Shown: positions 33,984 through 43,535, counted from the stretch's first letter. The stretch is DNA of 64,000 nucleotides from Desulfosporosinus sp. Sb-LF (GCF_004766055.1 NZ_SPQR01000014.1:1-64000), one strand, 5' to 3'. A program made the numbers and translations. The notes: generated from the sequence alone by a model not told the origin.

Positions 33984-36593
33984 TTATCTACTGATTTCCA
34001 TCTCATCCAACTTATTAGTTGTAAGTATTTCGTTTACATGCTTATATGAGAGCCGTTCACTACATAGCACCTCACAGATATGCTCTTTTGTAAAAAGATT
34101 GGACTCTCCATCCTTGGCCATAATACTTCTGATTCGTCGCAAGGAATTTGTAACTCTAAGTGCCAAATCTCTAATTTCAGTAATATTTTGGTGAAATAGC
34201 TCATGAACTTGAGGAAGTGCATCTGGATGTAACCTTTCCTTGTGGTCAAGCAGTACTATTTTTATAGATAACTGCTGTGGGAACGTCTCATCATCTGAAA
34301 TCCAATTTCTATGTCCGTTTGCCTGTCTACATGTACTTAATGAAATCGGATTTTTGCTATCTTCTTCGCTTTTGGCCTCGAATCCGTATGCATTGTTACG
34401 AAGTACCCAAATTCCATCTGGTGCACCTTCACTCGGCGGTTTCTTTGACTGAAATCCTAAGTATTCTCCAAGCTTTTCAAGCCCTTTTTCAAAATTCCCT
34501 GAGTTATTATTACTAATTTTTTCCATGAACTCAGTCATTTTTTTCTCAAACTTAGGTCCTACTATCGATAATCCTGTTAATACGTCTTCAATGGCCTCAG
34601 CTTGAGTAACCAGATCTGAATCCGTAGTTACTATTTCAGAGTTAGATGGAACATACTTTGCCAAGTCAGCTAACCATGTTAATGAGTTTGTAGTCTGTAA
34701 TGCTGTAGAATAATTTTGTTTCGCAACACTTAGATCCATCAAATTACGTCTGTACCCCAAGTAGCCACAACTGCCAGCAAGATAAAACCACCAAGCACGA
34801 TAACCAGCCAATTCTTTACCACCGCTAAGTGCATCAGTTACAGCTTTAGCCATTTGTTGAGCCATATCAATATCATTTTTCCAAAGAGCAGTTACATATT
34901 CTAATTCGCTTTTAACGCTCTTCATTAGTTGAGCAGTAGCAGGCTTAACGACCTTTTCAGTGTCATCTCTTAACCCGGTGATGGCTAGGTTAATTTCTTG
35001 AAAAAATACTTTATCATTAATAAAGTCTTCCATAAACCCTAATAAGTCATCAGAAGTATCAAAGGGTTCAGAATTAGCAAGACCAAAGGCGATCTCCGCC
35101 TGAATTTCTGGATGAAAGTTCTTTAGGTTTTCCTTAATTGCACAAAATTTCAGCAAATCACTACCTACCATTAATACATTACTGAAGTCATCACTACTTC
35201 GAGTGCACCTTCCCAAAGCTTGTGTGATCCTAGTTCGTATTCGGTCGTTAAGTAATGCATTCGCGCTTAATCGATTCCAAAAGAAACCTTCCTGTAGATT
35301 GGTTGCTTCCGGTAATTTAAAAACAACCAATAGCCTACAAGTGTCCCCGGATAAATCAATACCATCATACCGAGTTAGTATTAAAACAGCTCTTTCCTCT
35401 TGAATAAAAGGATCTAGGCTCTCCTCAATATCGTATGAATCCATTATTGGTATGGTATGATAGGACTTGTGAAACTGTTCTTTGAAGAAATCAGCTGAGT
35501 GTGTATCAGGACATAGAACCAATGCCCGACCATGTTTCTCGATAGCTTTAAATGCAATTTCTAGGCTCTTGCTAGAGTCAAATTTCCGATCTGGAAATAA
35601 AATCAGGCGTCGTCCTGAGCTATATTTCTCCCAACCTATTGGTATGGGAAGTCGTTCTATTTCTTTAACTCCAGTTAGACGTTCTAATTCACCCCCATCT
35701 CCCAGTGTCGCAGACATATATATTCTCTGTTTAGCATATGCAAAGGGGTAGTGAGTAAGGGCGGGTGGGATAATAGGTCTTATGTTTATTTCCCCCCAAG
35801 AGATATATACATGACAAGCCTCTAAATTTTCCTTGATCTTGCTCCATGCATACTTGGCCTTATCACAATTTATGATATTCGCTTCTATGTATTCACTTAG
35901 TTGTGGTATTTTATTATAATAATTTGGGTAAGGCACAACATCATATGACTTCATGAAATAATCATAGTCTGCCTTCATTAACCGAGAATATAAATAGTCC
36001 GGAATATCTTCCTTAAACAAGTTTATAATTGAGTTATAAACTTGAAAACATTCCTTCCGAAAAATTTTAACCGTCCAGAGTGAGGCAATATGACTCTCAG
36101 CAGAATGGGCATCATCAAAAATGATAGCCTGTGCATTATCTATTCTGGGATTTGTATTAAAAATTGCACTGTAAGTAGTAATGGCAATGGCCTTTGAAGT
36201 GATAAAGTCAGCAAAGTCTACCTGAGAATATTTCGACTGTTGTCCTACTAATACGACGGTCGGAATTCCGTAGTCTTGTGCCTTACAATGCACTTGATAA
36301 GCTAGTTGTTTCGTGGGACAAAGATACACTACTCTCTCCTGTTTGATTCTCCTTCTATATTCGGCAATTAATAATCCGATGAGCGTCTTACCAGTACCAG
36401 TAGGCAGTTCTAACGCAACATCACCTTTATCTCGAGCTTGATTATAGTAAGATCTCAGAACATCTGCTTGTTGTGACCAGAGGTTTTTAACTTGACTAGA
36501 ATTAACTTTTAAATCTCTAAATATGGTTTCGGGATCTTTATCACTTACTTGAATTTTGGTAGGCATTACAAACTTGCGAGGAGTTTTTCCCAT
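33984..36593 (-). CDS. DEAD/DEAH helicase with C-terminal nuclease-like domain
   Basis: The 869-residue protein has superfamily 2 motifs: Q-like 'WSQQADVLRSYYNQARDKGD', Walker A 'ELPTGTGKTLIGLLIAEYRR', motif Ia 'VVYLCPTKQLAYQ', motif II 'AIIFDDAHSAE', 'MSATLGDGGEL', and late motifs 'VLILTRYDGIDLSGD' and 'QALGRCTRS'. The C-terminal 200 residues contain 'GAPDGIWVLRNNAYGFEAKS', which fits a PD-(D/E)xK nuclease core, followed by a Gln/His-bearing stretch. A helicase joined to a restriction-type nuclease in a defence island suggests an anti-phage nuclease. It is not a classical DinG or type III Res protein. Start ATG 36,593 has AGGGGG upstream. Confidence 0.8.
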   Translation of the reverse strand: MGKTPRKFVMPTKIQVSDKDPETIFRDLKVNSSQVKNLWSQQADVLRSYYNQARDKGDVALELPTGTGKTLIGLLIAEYRRRIKQERVVYLCPTKQLAYQVHCKAQDYGIPTVVLVGQQSKYSQVDFADFITSKAIAITTYSAIFNTNPRIDNAQAIIFDDAHSAESHIASLWTVKIFRKECFQVYNSIINLFKEDIPDYLYSRLMKADYDYFMKSYDVVPYPNYYNKIPQLSEYIEANIINCDKAKYAWSKIKENLEACHVYISWGEINIRPIIPPALTHYPFAYAKQRIYMSATLGDGGELERLTGVKEIERLPIPIGWEKYSSGRRLILFPDRKFDSSKSLEIAFKAIEKHGRALVLCPDTHSADFFKEQFHKSYHTIPIMDSYDIEESLDPFIQEERAVLILTRYDGIDLSGDTCRLLVVFKLPEATNLQEGFFWNRLSANALLNDRIRTRITQALGRCTRSSDDFSNVLMVGSDLLKFCAIKENLKNFHPEIQAEIAFGLANSEPFDTSDDLLGFMEDFINDKVFFQEINLAITGLRDDTEKVVKPATAQLMKSVKSELEYVTALWKNDIDMAQQMAKAVTDALSGGKELAGYRAWWFYLAGSCGYLGYRRNLMDLSVAKQNYSTALQTTNSLTWLADLAKYVPSNSEIVTTDSDLVTQAEAIEDVLTGLSIVGPKFEKKMTEFMEKISNNNSGNFEKGLEKLGEYLGFQSKKPPSEGAPDGIWVLRNNAYGFEAKSEEDSKNPISLSTCRQANGHRNWISDDETFPQQLSIKIVLLDHKERLHPDALPQVHELFHQNITEIRDLALRVTNSLRRIRSIMAKDGESNLFTKEHICEVLCSERLSYKHVNEILTTNKLDEMEISR

Positions 36594-36781
36594 CAACCTA
36601 TCCCCCTTGTTTCTCGGATTTCATACAATTGTTATAATCTTAACGATCTGCTTGTCAAACTCAATCACAGTATATAATGTGCAATAATGGAATCGGTAAC
36701 GTTTATCCATCGATAACAGGAGGAAGAAAAAGAAGTTAAACATCTCTATATGTCAAGACTGTCTTCGAAGCCAAAATATAC

Positions 36782-36885
36782 ATTATTACCTTCCACATCT
36801 TTCCTCGCATTCCTCCTAAGATCGCGTAAATAACCCAATAAAAAACAAAAAGTCCAGACCGTTCAATATAAACGATCTGGCAAAT
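36782..36885. repeat. Dispersed repeat B, leader and hairpin only
   Basis: The leader 'CCACATCTTTCCT' and a following AAATAACCCAATAAAAAACA precede the hairpin CCAGACCGTT (36,854-36,863) / AACGATCTGG (36,871-36,880), as at 13,291 and 54,381. The long tail of repeat B is absent; a ydbC-like repeat follows instead. Confidence 0.6.
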
Positions 36886-36914
36886 ACTTGGGGGTCGTCT
36901 TCTCTTGTGACTAT

Positions 36915-37030
36915 AAACTCAACCCACCCAGAAAATCACCTAACTACCTCTTTACCAAGCCGGGACATCTTTCCCCAATCTGGGAATGATACAGGCGAGT
37001 GATAAGGAGTGTGGTACTTTGGGACTCTAT
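36915..37030 (-). repeat. ydbC 3'-end-like repeat, copy 3
   Basis: The reverse strand encodes 'LGDFLGGLSL' then TAG, against 'LKDFLSGLNL' plus stop in the intact gene at 37,873. It lies between the helicase-nuclease and DUF1643 genes. Confidence 0.7.
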
Positions 37031-37102
37031 GTTTCTGTATAATAATATTTTAAATTTCTAAATGTCTCTTACTAAGTATGACAATTTCAACACAAGAAAC
37101 AT

Positions 37103-37780
37103 TTAGAGATAATGAGTAAGAGCTATCTCAGGTTCATTAGGAACTTCAAGGAATTCAGTATTTCTAATGACGAACTTTTTAGCTTTATTTACATATTGGC
37201 CACCAAGTGGATTTAGATGATATGTAAAATGTCCTTCTCCATAGAATTGCTTATTTTGGTCACCCTTACATAGGAATACAAACTCAACCTTTTCTTCCAA
37301 GTAATTGTGTATGGATCTAATTAATTTTCGATATGAATCCTTGTCAACGATTTCTTTTGGCACTAATCCAGTACACAGAAATACATAATTAGCATTGTCG
37401 ATTTCTTGTAAAATTGTTGTTTTGTTTTTCTCCATAGTACTTCCATAAAGATTTGGATGATTGGTCTTTAAGTCCTCAATAATTGTTTGTAATTTAAATG
37501 ACTTTGGCTCGTAATAGGGATGTATATTTACAATTGTTACTGACCCTATTTTTAGTTGTTTTACATCAGTATAAGCAATATGAGCGCAATAGTTGATTGT
37601 TTCGTCGGAAATTAAATCAGTTGCATGGCTAGGGTTCATTAAGATAAATAACAGTTTACTTTCAAAATGATTATTAAGTTTTGCTGTCAAAGAATATCTT
37701 ACTGTATAAGGGGTATTTGGGATCGTTTGTGGGTCACATTCAGTCGGTAACTTAACATAAGAGGGATACTTTTCAGACAT
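37103..37780 (-). CDS. DUF1643 family protein
   Basis: From ATG 37,780 (AAAGGAA upstream) the protein has 225 residues. The family pattern is evident: 'YSLTAKLNNHFESKLLFILM', 'NPSHATDLISDETINYCAHI', 'VTIVNIHPYYEPKS' and 'GEGHFTYHLNPLGG'. DUF1643 proteins are widespread in bacterial accessory DNA and phages; their biochemical role is not established. It lies between two ydbC-related segments. Confidence 0.88.
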   Translation of the reverse strand: MSEKYPSYVKLPTECDPQTIPNTPYTVRYSLTAKLNNHFESKLLFILMNPSHATDLISDETINYCAHIAYTDVKQLKIGSVTIVNIHPYYEPKSFKLQTIIEDLKTNHPNLYGSTMEKNKTTILQEIDNANYVFLCTGLVPKEIVDKDSYRKLIRSIHNYLEEKVEFVFLCKGDQNKQFYGEGHFTYHLNPLGGQYVNKAKKFVIRNTEFLEVPNEPEIALTHYL

Positions 37781-37872
37781 AAGAATCGTTCCTTTCCAGA
37801 GTGCCAAACTCAAAAGACAGAGAACTAGCATTCGCGCATGTCAGACCGAAAATGATTTACTCTAACACTATT

Positions 37873-38094
37873 CTAGAGATTCAAGCCACTCAGAAAATCC
37901 TTTAACCTCTTTATTTCCTCTTTGGTAAGAGTGATACCTTTCCCCATCTTCGTATGATCTGGCGACCATTCTCGGATGTCATACTTTGGGGCTGCATCAT
38001 TCCAACTAACAAGGTTTAGTTCTTTCGACCAGCCTTTTGCTGATTCTGATAGGACACCGATTGTTTCTTTGATTTCGAATTTGATTTCTGCCAT
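37873..38094 (-). CDS. ydbC: YdbC-family PC4-like protein
   Basis: ATG 38,094 has AAAGGAGG upstream. The 73-residue protein ('IKETIGVLSESAKGWSKELN', 'YDIREWSPDHTKMGKGITLT') is a full-length YdbC/PC4-like domain that binds single-stranded nucleic acid as a dimer; bacterial members have been linked to transcription and RNA metabolism. It is the apparent parent of at least seven decayed 3'-end copies nearby. Confidence 0.9.
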   Translation of the reverse strand: MAEIKFEIKETIGVLSESAKGWSKELNLVSWNDAAPKYDIREWSPDHTKMGKGITLTKEEIKRLKDFLSGLNL

Positions 38095-38164
38095 TACAAA
38101 TTCCTCCTTTGAATGACTATTAATCATGGAGTGCTAAATTTTTTACTAATTTAAAACGCTTTCA

Positions 38165-38285
38165 TCAGCTTACCCAGATAATCACTTACTACCGCAATTC
38201 CTCTTAACCAAGCCGTAAAACCCTTCCCCAATCAGGCATTGGCAGGCTAGTAGGTACGTGATGTGGTATTTTGGTCGCAACTAAC
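38165..38285 (-). repeat. ydbC 3'-end-like repeat, copy 4
   Basis: It begins 70 bases upstream of ydbC itself. On the reverse strand the end reads 'LSDYLGKL', against 'LKDFLSGL'. Blocks such as CCAATCAGGCATTGG mark further decay into a hairpin. Confidence 0.55.
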
Positions 38286-38403
38286 GACTATAAGTAATGC
38301 CACTATGTTAACTCTTGAGTCAGATATTTAATCGAAGCACTCTCAATGGGTTGACATTCTTCATATAGACTATGGTATAGGCTAAAGCGCTATCATATTC
38401 GCT

Positions 38404-40545
38404 TTAGTACATTTCAATTAACAGCTCCAACCCAATCTCAATGCCCACCTTTTCCCACTCTTTCTTACGCTCATCATATAAATTTTTGAGAAGTTCTTCT
38501 GCGCCTTCACCATAATGTAGTTGGTTGTGACAGTTACTGCAAAGTGACACTATGTTTTCTTCAACATCAAGGGAAACATCAAATCTATCCGAATAAGCCA
38601 TCGGAACAAGATGGTGTGGCTCGGTATAATTTTTATCAGAGTTTTTCCTCTTAAATAACGAATGATTCCTATTAATTTCACATTCATATCCAGCATGTGC
38701 TAACGCGTTCCGAGCTGTTTGTCTATCTCTTGGGTAGGTTAAATGCCCATTTGACAAAATTACATCCTGCTTTTTCTTGGGAACACCTTTAAATGCATTT
38801 ACAGGATCTATATCGGCAATTGGATGTTTTCTTAGATCCTCTACCAGTTCATTATCAGCAATTTCATCGTCTTTAATATAGTCAAACTCTGGATATAAGC
38901 TCTGAATGGCTTTTGCAAGCTCTGGTCTCAGTTTCCATTCAAAGTGCCCATCTTCCCTATATTTTCCCCAAAACGGGATACCCCACCATGTTTCATTGCC
39001 ATCATGTTTTATCACAGGTTTTAAATTTAGCTTACTTGATATTCTCCTAGCTAAAGCTACAACAGGTTTTATGTAAGTACTCGGAGATACTCCGTCTTCC
39101 AATCCCAATTCATGACAGGTTTTAGCGTGATTTTCTCCAGTATAAATTCGTTTCATCAACTCGGTGTCTTTTTCTAAAAATATCTCACTATCTTCAATCA
39201 GATCTTTCCACTGACTTATCGAAATCCCTACATGAACTACATGCTCCTTGGGATAATTCTTGTCATATTCTTCTTGCTGATTTTTGACTTGCTTTTTAGC
39301 TTCAGACAAACTCCCAAAAGTTTGGTATAAGAATCTTGCAAACGAATACATCGGCCAATCCTTCGTTATACCATTTTCATTTTTCCACTTTACTAGTTTG
39401 AGTTGTTTATCGAGTTCGTCGATATTTTCTGAAAAATCAACTTTAAGCTTGTTTAAAAAATATGATAAATGTTCTCCAGAAAATATGCTTACATACTGCT
39501 CTGGATAGTATGTAGATAGAATTTTCCCCTTAAACATTGGAGAAAGTGAACAGTTCCTAATATCATTGTAATTATGATTGCCGCCGGCAATTATTAAGTT
39601 TACTATTTGCTCTTTTATTTTTACAAGTGCCTGATCTGCATCGGTTCCATATTTCCCTTCAGATATTTGATATTTGTTGTCTTTATCGTCTCCTCTGATT
39701 CCATAATAAAGACCAAATTTTACAGCTGTTGATCCATGAATGTCACCAAGCTCCATTAGCTCAGTTTCAAGTCTATAACAAAACGTGTCTTGTCTCCCCA
39801 AACCAACAACATATTCTTCTTTTTCCATTTCAATAATTTTTTTGATTTTGAAGTCATTAACAAACTTTAATCTCAGTTTTTCAAGATGAATCCCATTATC
39901 TTTATTCTGTATAATTATCTTTTCAAATCTTTTGATTTTCGAGTTTATGAATTCGATTGGATCATATGTAATAAGTTTTTCAGCTTCTTCATCAATTACG
40001 TCATTGCCGCTTTTGGCGTAGAAATCTTTAGTTGTTACACCTTTTCTTTTCTCGATATTTTTTGGACTTATTGCCGCTCTTGGAACCACCGCGATTTCTC
40101 CTAGTGACTTAGTTGCTGACTCAACATTCCAATCTAATATTCTCCACTTAAAATGAACAGGCTTAATTCTTGTGGCATCATGTTCTACATATGCAAGATT
40201 ACCCAAATAGGTATACAGAGTATTCTTCTCTTTCCTCAAGAATAGATAGATATTATTCTTTTCGTGATCAAAATTTATAAACCCCTGAACTTTACTATTG
40301 CTAAAATCCATACTTGGCTGAGTCTGCCAAGTTAAAACTCCGTTTTTAGTAATACTTTCGTCAAAATTATGCGCCCCTTGACTACTCCCTAAGGTAACAA
40401 AAAATACGTAGTCACCGCCACTATCTGGCACATTAACTATTCCATGAAGACCCCATGTTCCAGCCTGCGGTGTGAAAACACCAGATGGATCGAAAATACT
40501 ATGAACATCTTCCCTACTGTATTTTTTGTAGCGCCCTAATTTCAT
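38404..40545 (-). CDS. DUF3427-HNH restriction-type endonuclease
   Basis: The 713-residue protein starts with a DUF3427-like domain (residues about 10-135: 'LTWQTQPSMDFSNSKVQGFI', 'IYLFLRKEKNTLYTYLGNLA'), a module usually found behind helicases in defence proteins. The middle has a conserved 'LSPMFKGKILSTYYPEQYVS' block of unknown role. The C-terminus is an HNH nuclease: 'YTEPHHLVPMA', 'DVEENIVSLCSNCHNQLH', with the paired His, Asn, Cys and His residues intact. I infer a modified-base-dependent or otherwise gated nuclease, similar in logic to type IV restriction. GAGGAG precedes ATG 40,545. Confidence 0.8.
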   Translation of the reverse strand: MKLGRYKKYSREDVHSIFDPSGVFTPQAGTWGLHGIVNVPDSGGDYVFFVTLGSSQGAHNFDESITKNGVLTWQTQPSMDFSNSKVQGFINFDHEKNNIYLFLRKEKNTLYTYLGNLAYVEHDATRIKPVHFKWRILDWNVESATKSLGEIAVVPRAAISPKNIEKRKGVTTKDFYAKSGNDVIDEEAEKLITYDPIEFINSKIKRFEKIIIQNKDNGIHLEKLRLKFVNDFKIKKIIEMEKEEYVVGLGRQDTFCYRLETELMELGDIHGSTAVKFGLYYGIRGDDKDNKYQISEGKYGTDADQALVKIKEQIVNLIIAGGNHNYNDIRNCSLSPMFKGKILSTYYPEQYVSIFSGEHLSYFLNKLKVDFSENIDELDKQLKLVKWKNENGITKDWPMYSFARFLYQTFGSLSEAKKQVKNQQEEYDKNYPKEHVVHVGISISQWKDLIEDSEIFLEKDTELMKRIYTGENHAKTCHELGLEDGVSPSTYIKPVVALARRISSKLNLKPVIKHDGNETWWGIPFWGKYREDGHFEWKLRPELAKAIQSLYPEFDYIKDDEIADNELVEDLRKHPIADIDPVNAFKGVPKKKQDVILSNGHLTYPRDRQTARNALAHAGYECEINRNHSLFKRKNSDKNYTEPHHLVPMAYSDRFDVSLDVEENIVSLCSNCHNQLHYGEGAEELLKNLYDERKKEWEKVGIEIGLELLIEMY

Positions 40546-40604
40546 TACTTTCTCCTCTTTCGTTGAATTTTCCAGTTACTTTGTATTCAACTAAGTTTTC
40601 TTCT

Positions 40605-40730
40605 AGCTGTCACCCACCCAGGCACATCTCTATACTACCCCAGAGCTTCTTTACTTAGCAATGGGACACCCTTCCCCTTATCGGGGTATGAGCTGGGCGA
40701 GCGGATACATAATGTGGGACTATGGATCAC
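40605..40730 (-). repeat. ydbC 3'-end-like repeat, copy 5
   Basis: Blocks ACACCCTTCCCC, GCTTCTTTACTTAGCA and CCCAGAGCTTC match copies 6 and 7. It separates the HNH gene from the gene at 40,863. The frame is destroyed. Confidence 0.6.
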
Positions 40731-40862
40731 TGTATTCGTTTTGCTAAGCGTATACGAAGGAGCTTTGATCATGGAATATATAGTAACAAGACAATATGGC
40801 CCGATAGTCCAGCAAGGGCCACTCAACACGCTACAATATCCACGTCACTTTAAACACATTAT

Positions 40863-41171
40863 TTAATAGATAGAATCAAAGTGCATGATCACCTGTTGAA
40901 CAAGATTTCTTAATTCAATTTCGCTATTTATTTTTCTTACACTTATATGACCATTTTTACTACATTGATTTTTATATTCTTCCAGTACCTTAGCAAATAA
41001 ATAACCCCCAGCCCCGCCATTATCTAGAGGTTTTAGCCTTTCAAAAATAATCTTATGTTTCTTTCCTTTATGGAAAGTAAAATGGGTTCCTTCGGAATTT
41101 GAATGTTGCTCAAGTCCAAACGATAGCAATATATTCTCAATTTGATTATAATCCAAATAAATGACCCCCAA
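40863..41171 (-). CDS. Hypothetical protein, about 100 residues
   Basis: The start is uncertain: TTG 41,171 or TTG 41,156, the latter with GGGGG upstream. The protein includes 'YNQIENILLSFGLEQHSNSE' and 'THFTFHKGKKHKIIFERLKP', which recall small nucleic-acid-binding or toxin-like folds (HicA-like order of strand and His), but a true family match is not secure. It begins directly after the end of a ydbC-like repeat. Confidence 0.55.
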   Translation of the reverse strand: MGVIYLDYNQIENILLSFGLEQHSNSEGTHFTFHKGKKHKIIFERLKPLDNGGAGGYLFAKVLEEYKNQCSKNGHISVRKINSEIELRNLVQQVIMHFDSIY

Positions 41172-41174
41172 CTT

Positions 41175-41300
41175 ACAGATTCATCCCACACATCAAATTC
41201 ACATAACTACCCCAGAGCCTCTTTACCAAGCCGGGACACCCTTCCCGATCTGAGAATGAGCGGACTACTGGATGGAGTTATGTCGTACTTGGGTTACAAT
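41175..41300 (-). repeat. ydbC 3'-end-like repeat, copy 6
   Basis: The reverse strand ends with 'VGMNL' and TAA, against 'SGLNL' and stop in YdbC. It includes GGGAAGGGTGTCCCGGCTTG, shared with copies 2 and 5. Positions 41,301-41,496 show no gene. Confidence 0.7.
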
Positions 41301-41496
41301 CATTTATTACTAATGAAAATGAGGAGTAGTAAAGATTATTTCAGTAGTAATACTGACGTACAGAACAACCTTGTAGATTCACCTTTGTTATAGTGCCGAG
41401 AGCCTAGGACTCCCGCAACACCCCAAGAAACAATCATATACTATTACCTAACCAACCAACAATTAGATAATGTGTGATCGAGTTCTTAGTATTTAA

Positions 41497-41949
41497 TTAA
41501 ACCTTTGCAATGCATTGTCCTTCTTCAACTGATTCCATTAGTCCGCGCAACTTAAAGGCGGATATTGGTCTATGACCGTTTTTTTGCATTTTCCCAGCGT
41601 TATCCCATGCCAATCGGCCAGGACCATTGAATATTTCCTCTGATAAACCGTTAGGCAAGATCTTTATTACTATTAAGTAATCAGGTTGACTACTTAAACC
41701 AATTGATTTTCCTTGTGTAGCTTTAATCTGTACCATTCGCCCATCAACACTTCTAGCATCGTGTTTTTCAAAAGATGCGGGCATTAATGTCAGTCCGTAT
41801 TGATGTGAGGCCAGAACTTCGCCAATGCTTCCAACTAAGTGACCATCTGGCGTAAAGTGCCTTCCAGGAAAATTCTCTTCGAGTTTATGAATGATAGCAT
41901 ACATCTCTTGTATTAGTTCAGGCATTCTCTCAATATTATTAGTCACCAA
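41497..41949 (-). CDS. DUF6998-like, possible nuclease-fold protein
   Basis: The 150-residue protein contains 'FTPDGHLVGSIGEVLASHQY' and 'HDARSVDGRMVQIKATQGKS'. The E...D...QxK arrangement is compatible with a PD-(D/E)xK-type core in which the usual ExK reads QIK. I associate it with the DUF6998 group by memory, not by search. It sits in the defence cargo between a ydbC-like repeat and an HD-domain gene. Confidence 0.6.
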   Translation of the reverse strand: MVTNNIERMPELIQEMYAIIHKLEENFPGRHFTPDGHLVGSIGEVLASHQYGLTLMPASFEKHDARSVDGRMVQIKATQGKSIGLSSQPDYLIVIKILPNGLSEEIFNGPGRLAWDNAGKMQKNGHRPISAFKLRGLMESVEEGQCIAKV

Positions 41950-42054
41950 CTATAAACCTCTTCCTTCATTCATACTCCAAACTTCACAAATAAATTTCCT
42001 TTATTACATGTTAAAACCCGTCGACACCTATACATTTAATGATGACCTGCCTAG

Positions 42055-42609
42055 CTAGCTGGCGGCTGGCTGCTTGCTTATTAGTTCCTTAAAAGCAGCA
42101 ATAAATTCTTTCTCTACACTGACAAAATCCCTTTGAGAGAAGTCATGTTCCATAGCCTTGTTTGGTGGAGGGTTAAACATCTGAATCTCCATTAATGATT
42201 CAAACTCATAGTGAAGTAATGTGTCGTCAACATCTTTTATCTGCTTTTGTTCTCCATCCGATAAATCACCAAGCTCAAACCTATCATAGATTATACTTTG
42301 CAGCCTCGCTTCAATAACAGAATACTCAGGCATGTTACGCTTGACTGGCCTTGTTAAATCGGAAATATAACCTTCACTGGCATCATGCAAAAGGCAACCG
42401 AGTTGTACCCGTTCAGAATACCCTCGGCTTTTGGCCTCCTGATAGCAATGAATCGAGTGTTGGGCTACCGAATAAAAATGACTGAAATGGCCGTTTGCCC
42501 TAGTCATCAGCGACAACGAGTGAGCAATATCCTCTATTTTGATGTCTGCCATTATTGGCTCCATTGGAAAGAACTTAATTTTTGAGTAAGTCAATATGTA
42601 ATCGGACAC
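42055..42609 (-). CDS. HD-domain phosphohydrolase
   Basis: The 184-residue protein has the metal-binding pattern of YfbR-like HD enzymes: 'FSHFYSVAQHSIHC' (first His), 'LGCLLHDASEGYISDLTRPV' (HD pair), and a later Asp in 'DVDDTLLHYEFE'. Such proteins remove phosphate from deoxynucleotides. Similar enzymes are common in phage and mobile DNA, where they alter nucleotide pools. Start GTG 42,609 follows GAGGTAAAGAA. Confidence 0.85.
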   Translation of the reverse strand: MSDYILTYSKIKFFPMEPIMADIKIEDIAHSLSLMTRANGHFSHFYSVAQHSIHCYQEAKSRGYSERVQLGCLLHDASEGYISDLTRPVKRNMPEYSVIEARLQSIIYDRFELGDLSDGEQKQIKDVDDTLLHYEFESLMEIQMFNPPPNKAMEHDFSQRDFVSVEKEFIAAFKELISKQPAAS

Positions 42610-42774
42610 TTCTTTACCTCACATTTCAGATTGATTGCAATCAGGTTTATCTAATAATTTTCGCATAACAGATACGTTTCACGTCTGATAACAACCTAGG
42701 AGCAATTTCCCGTTTGTATAATGACAGTTCGGTATGCCCCGACTGTGTGCTTGTTTTTAAGCGAGCTGCAGAAT

Positions 42775-42984
42775 TCATATCATTCCAAAATGCCTAAAAG
42801 CATTCCTAAGAGCATCTTGTTTTTCTAAAGGACAGGGATTCGTCCTACTAGTTGGTGAATACCTTCTTGCAGACATCTTTGGGTTTAGACCGCACAATTC
42901 TTTCATATGGGCAATCCAGCATGATTTTGACATAAAACCGTTATTAAGCTTTACATAGTCTTGTATTTCTTTATAAGTTGCCAT
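42775..42984 (-). CDS. Small conserved protein, restriction-cargo associated
   Basis: ATG 42,984 has GAGGAG upstream. The 69-residue product ('MATYKEIQDYVKLNNGFMSK', 'SCWIAHMKELCGLNPKMSAR') ends 'NAFRHFGMI'. Proteins of this type with the closing 'FGMI' are common in Firmicutes accessory DNA; I recall no assigned function. Confidence 0.7.
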   Translation of the reverse strand: MATYKEIQDYVKLNNGFMSKSCWIAHMKELCGLNPKMSARRYSPTSRTNPCPLEKQDALRNAFRHFGMI

Positions 42985-43159
42985 AATAAAGTTCTCCTCT
43001 CGAGACTGTTTATAAAAAACCCGTCCAGAATACATCAATGAATTTATGATTCTTCATTAGTTGCTAAATACCTCTTTGGTTGAGGGCAATAAAAAAAGAC
43101 GCTGAATTATTCAGCGTCGAACATAACGACAAAGGATTACTACTTAAATCTAATTCTAG

Positions 43160-43295
43160 ATATTCTACCCCACCCAGAAAATCCCTTAACGTCCCAGAGC
43201 TTCTTTACCAAGCCAGTATACCTTCCCCGATCTTGGAATGGGCTGACGACTGGATTAGGGATGTGGTGCTTTGGTCTTTGTCATTCCAATTACAT
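43160..43295 (-). repeat. ydbC 3'-end-like repeat, copy 7
   Basis: It is among the best-preserved copies: CAAAGCACCACATCCCTAAT, CCAAGATCGGGGAAGGTATA and AAGGGATTTTCTGGGTGG align along the ydbC 3' end on the reverse strand. The region 43,300-43,535 upstream of it shows no gene. Confidence 0.7.
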
Positions 43296-43535
43296 TTAAT
43301 AGAATAATAAGTATTGGTAAGTACGTTCGAAATTGGCGTTAAGAAGTCTTATCTGTTAACGCCTTCACTATTAGGAGTAGCAACCTTTCACCACTTGCAA
43401 GTTCCACGATTTTTGCCTCAATCAGAGGAAAAAGCGAACAACAATATTTCGTAGTCGGGTGCGGAGGTGTAAGCGTAGACCCCACTTTTGGTGAGCTCTA
43501 CGTTAGATTAACTTAAACATCAATACCTTACGTTT

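Noticed and set aside
40863-41171. HicA toxin
   Set aside because: A few residues recall HicA, but the conserved GSH-type catalytic block and a partner HicB are not present, so I left it as hypothetical.
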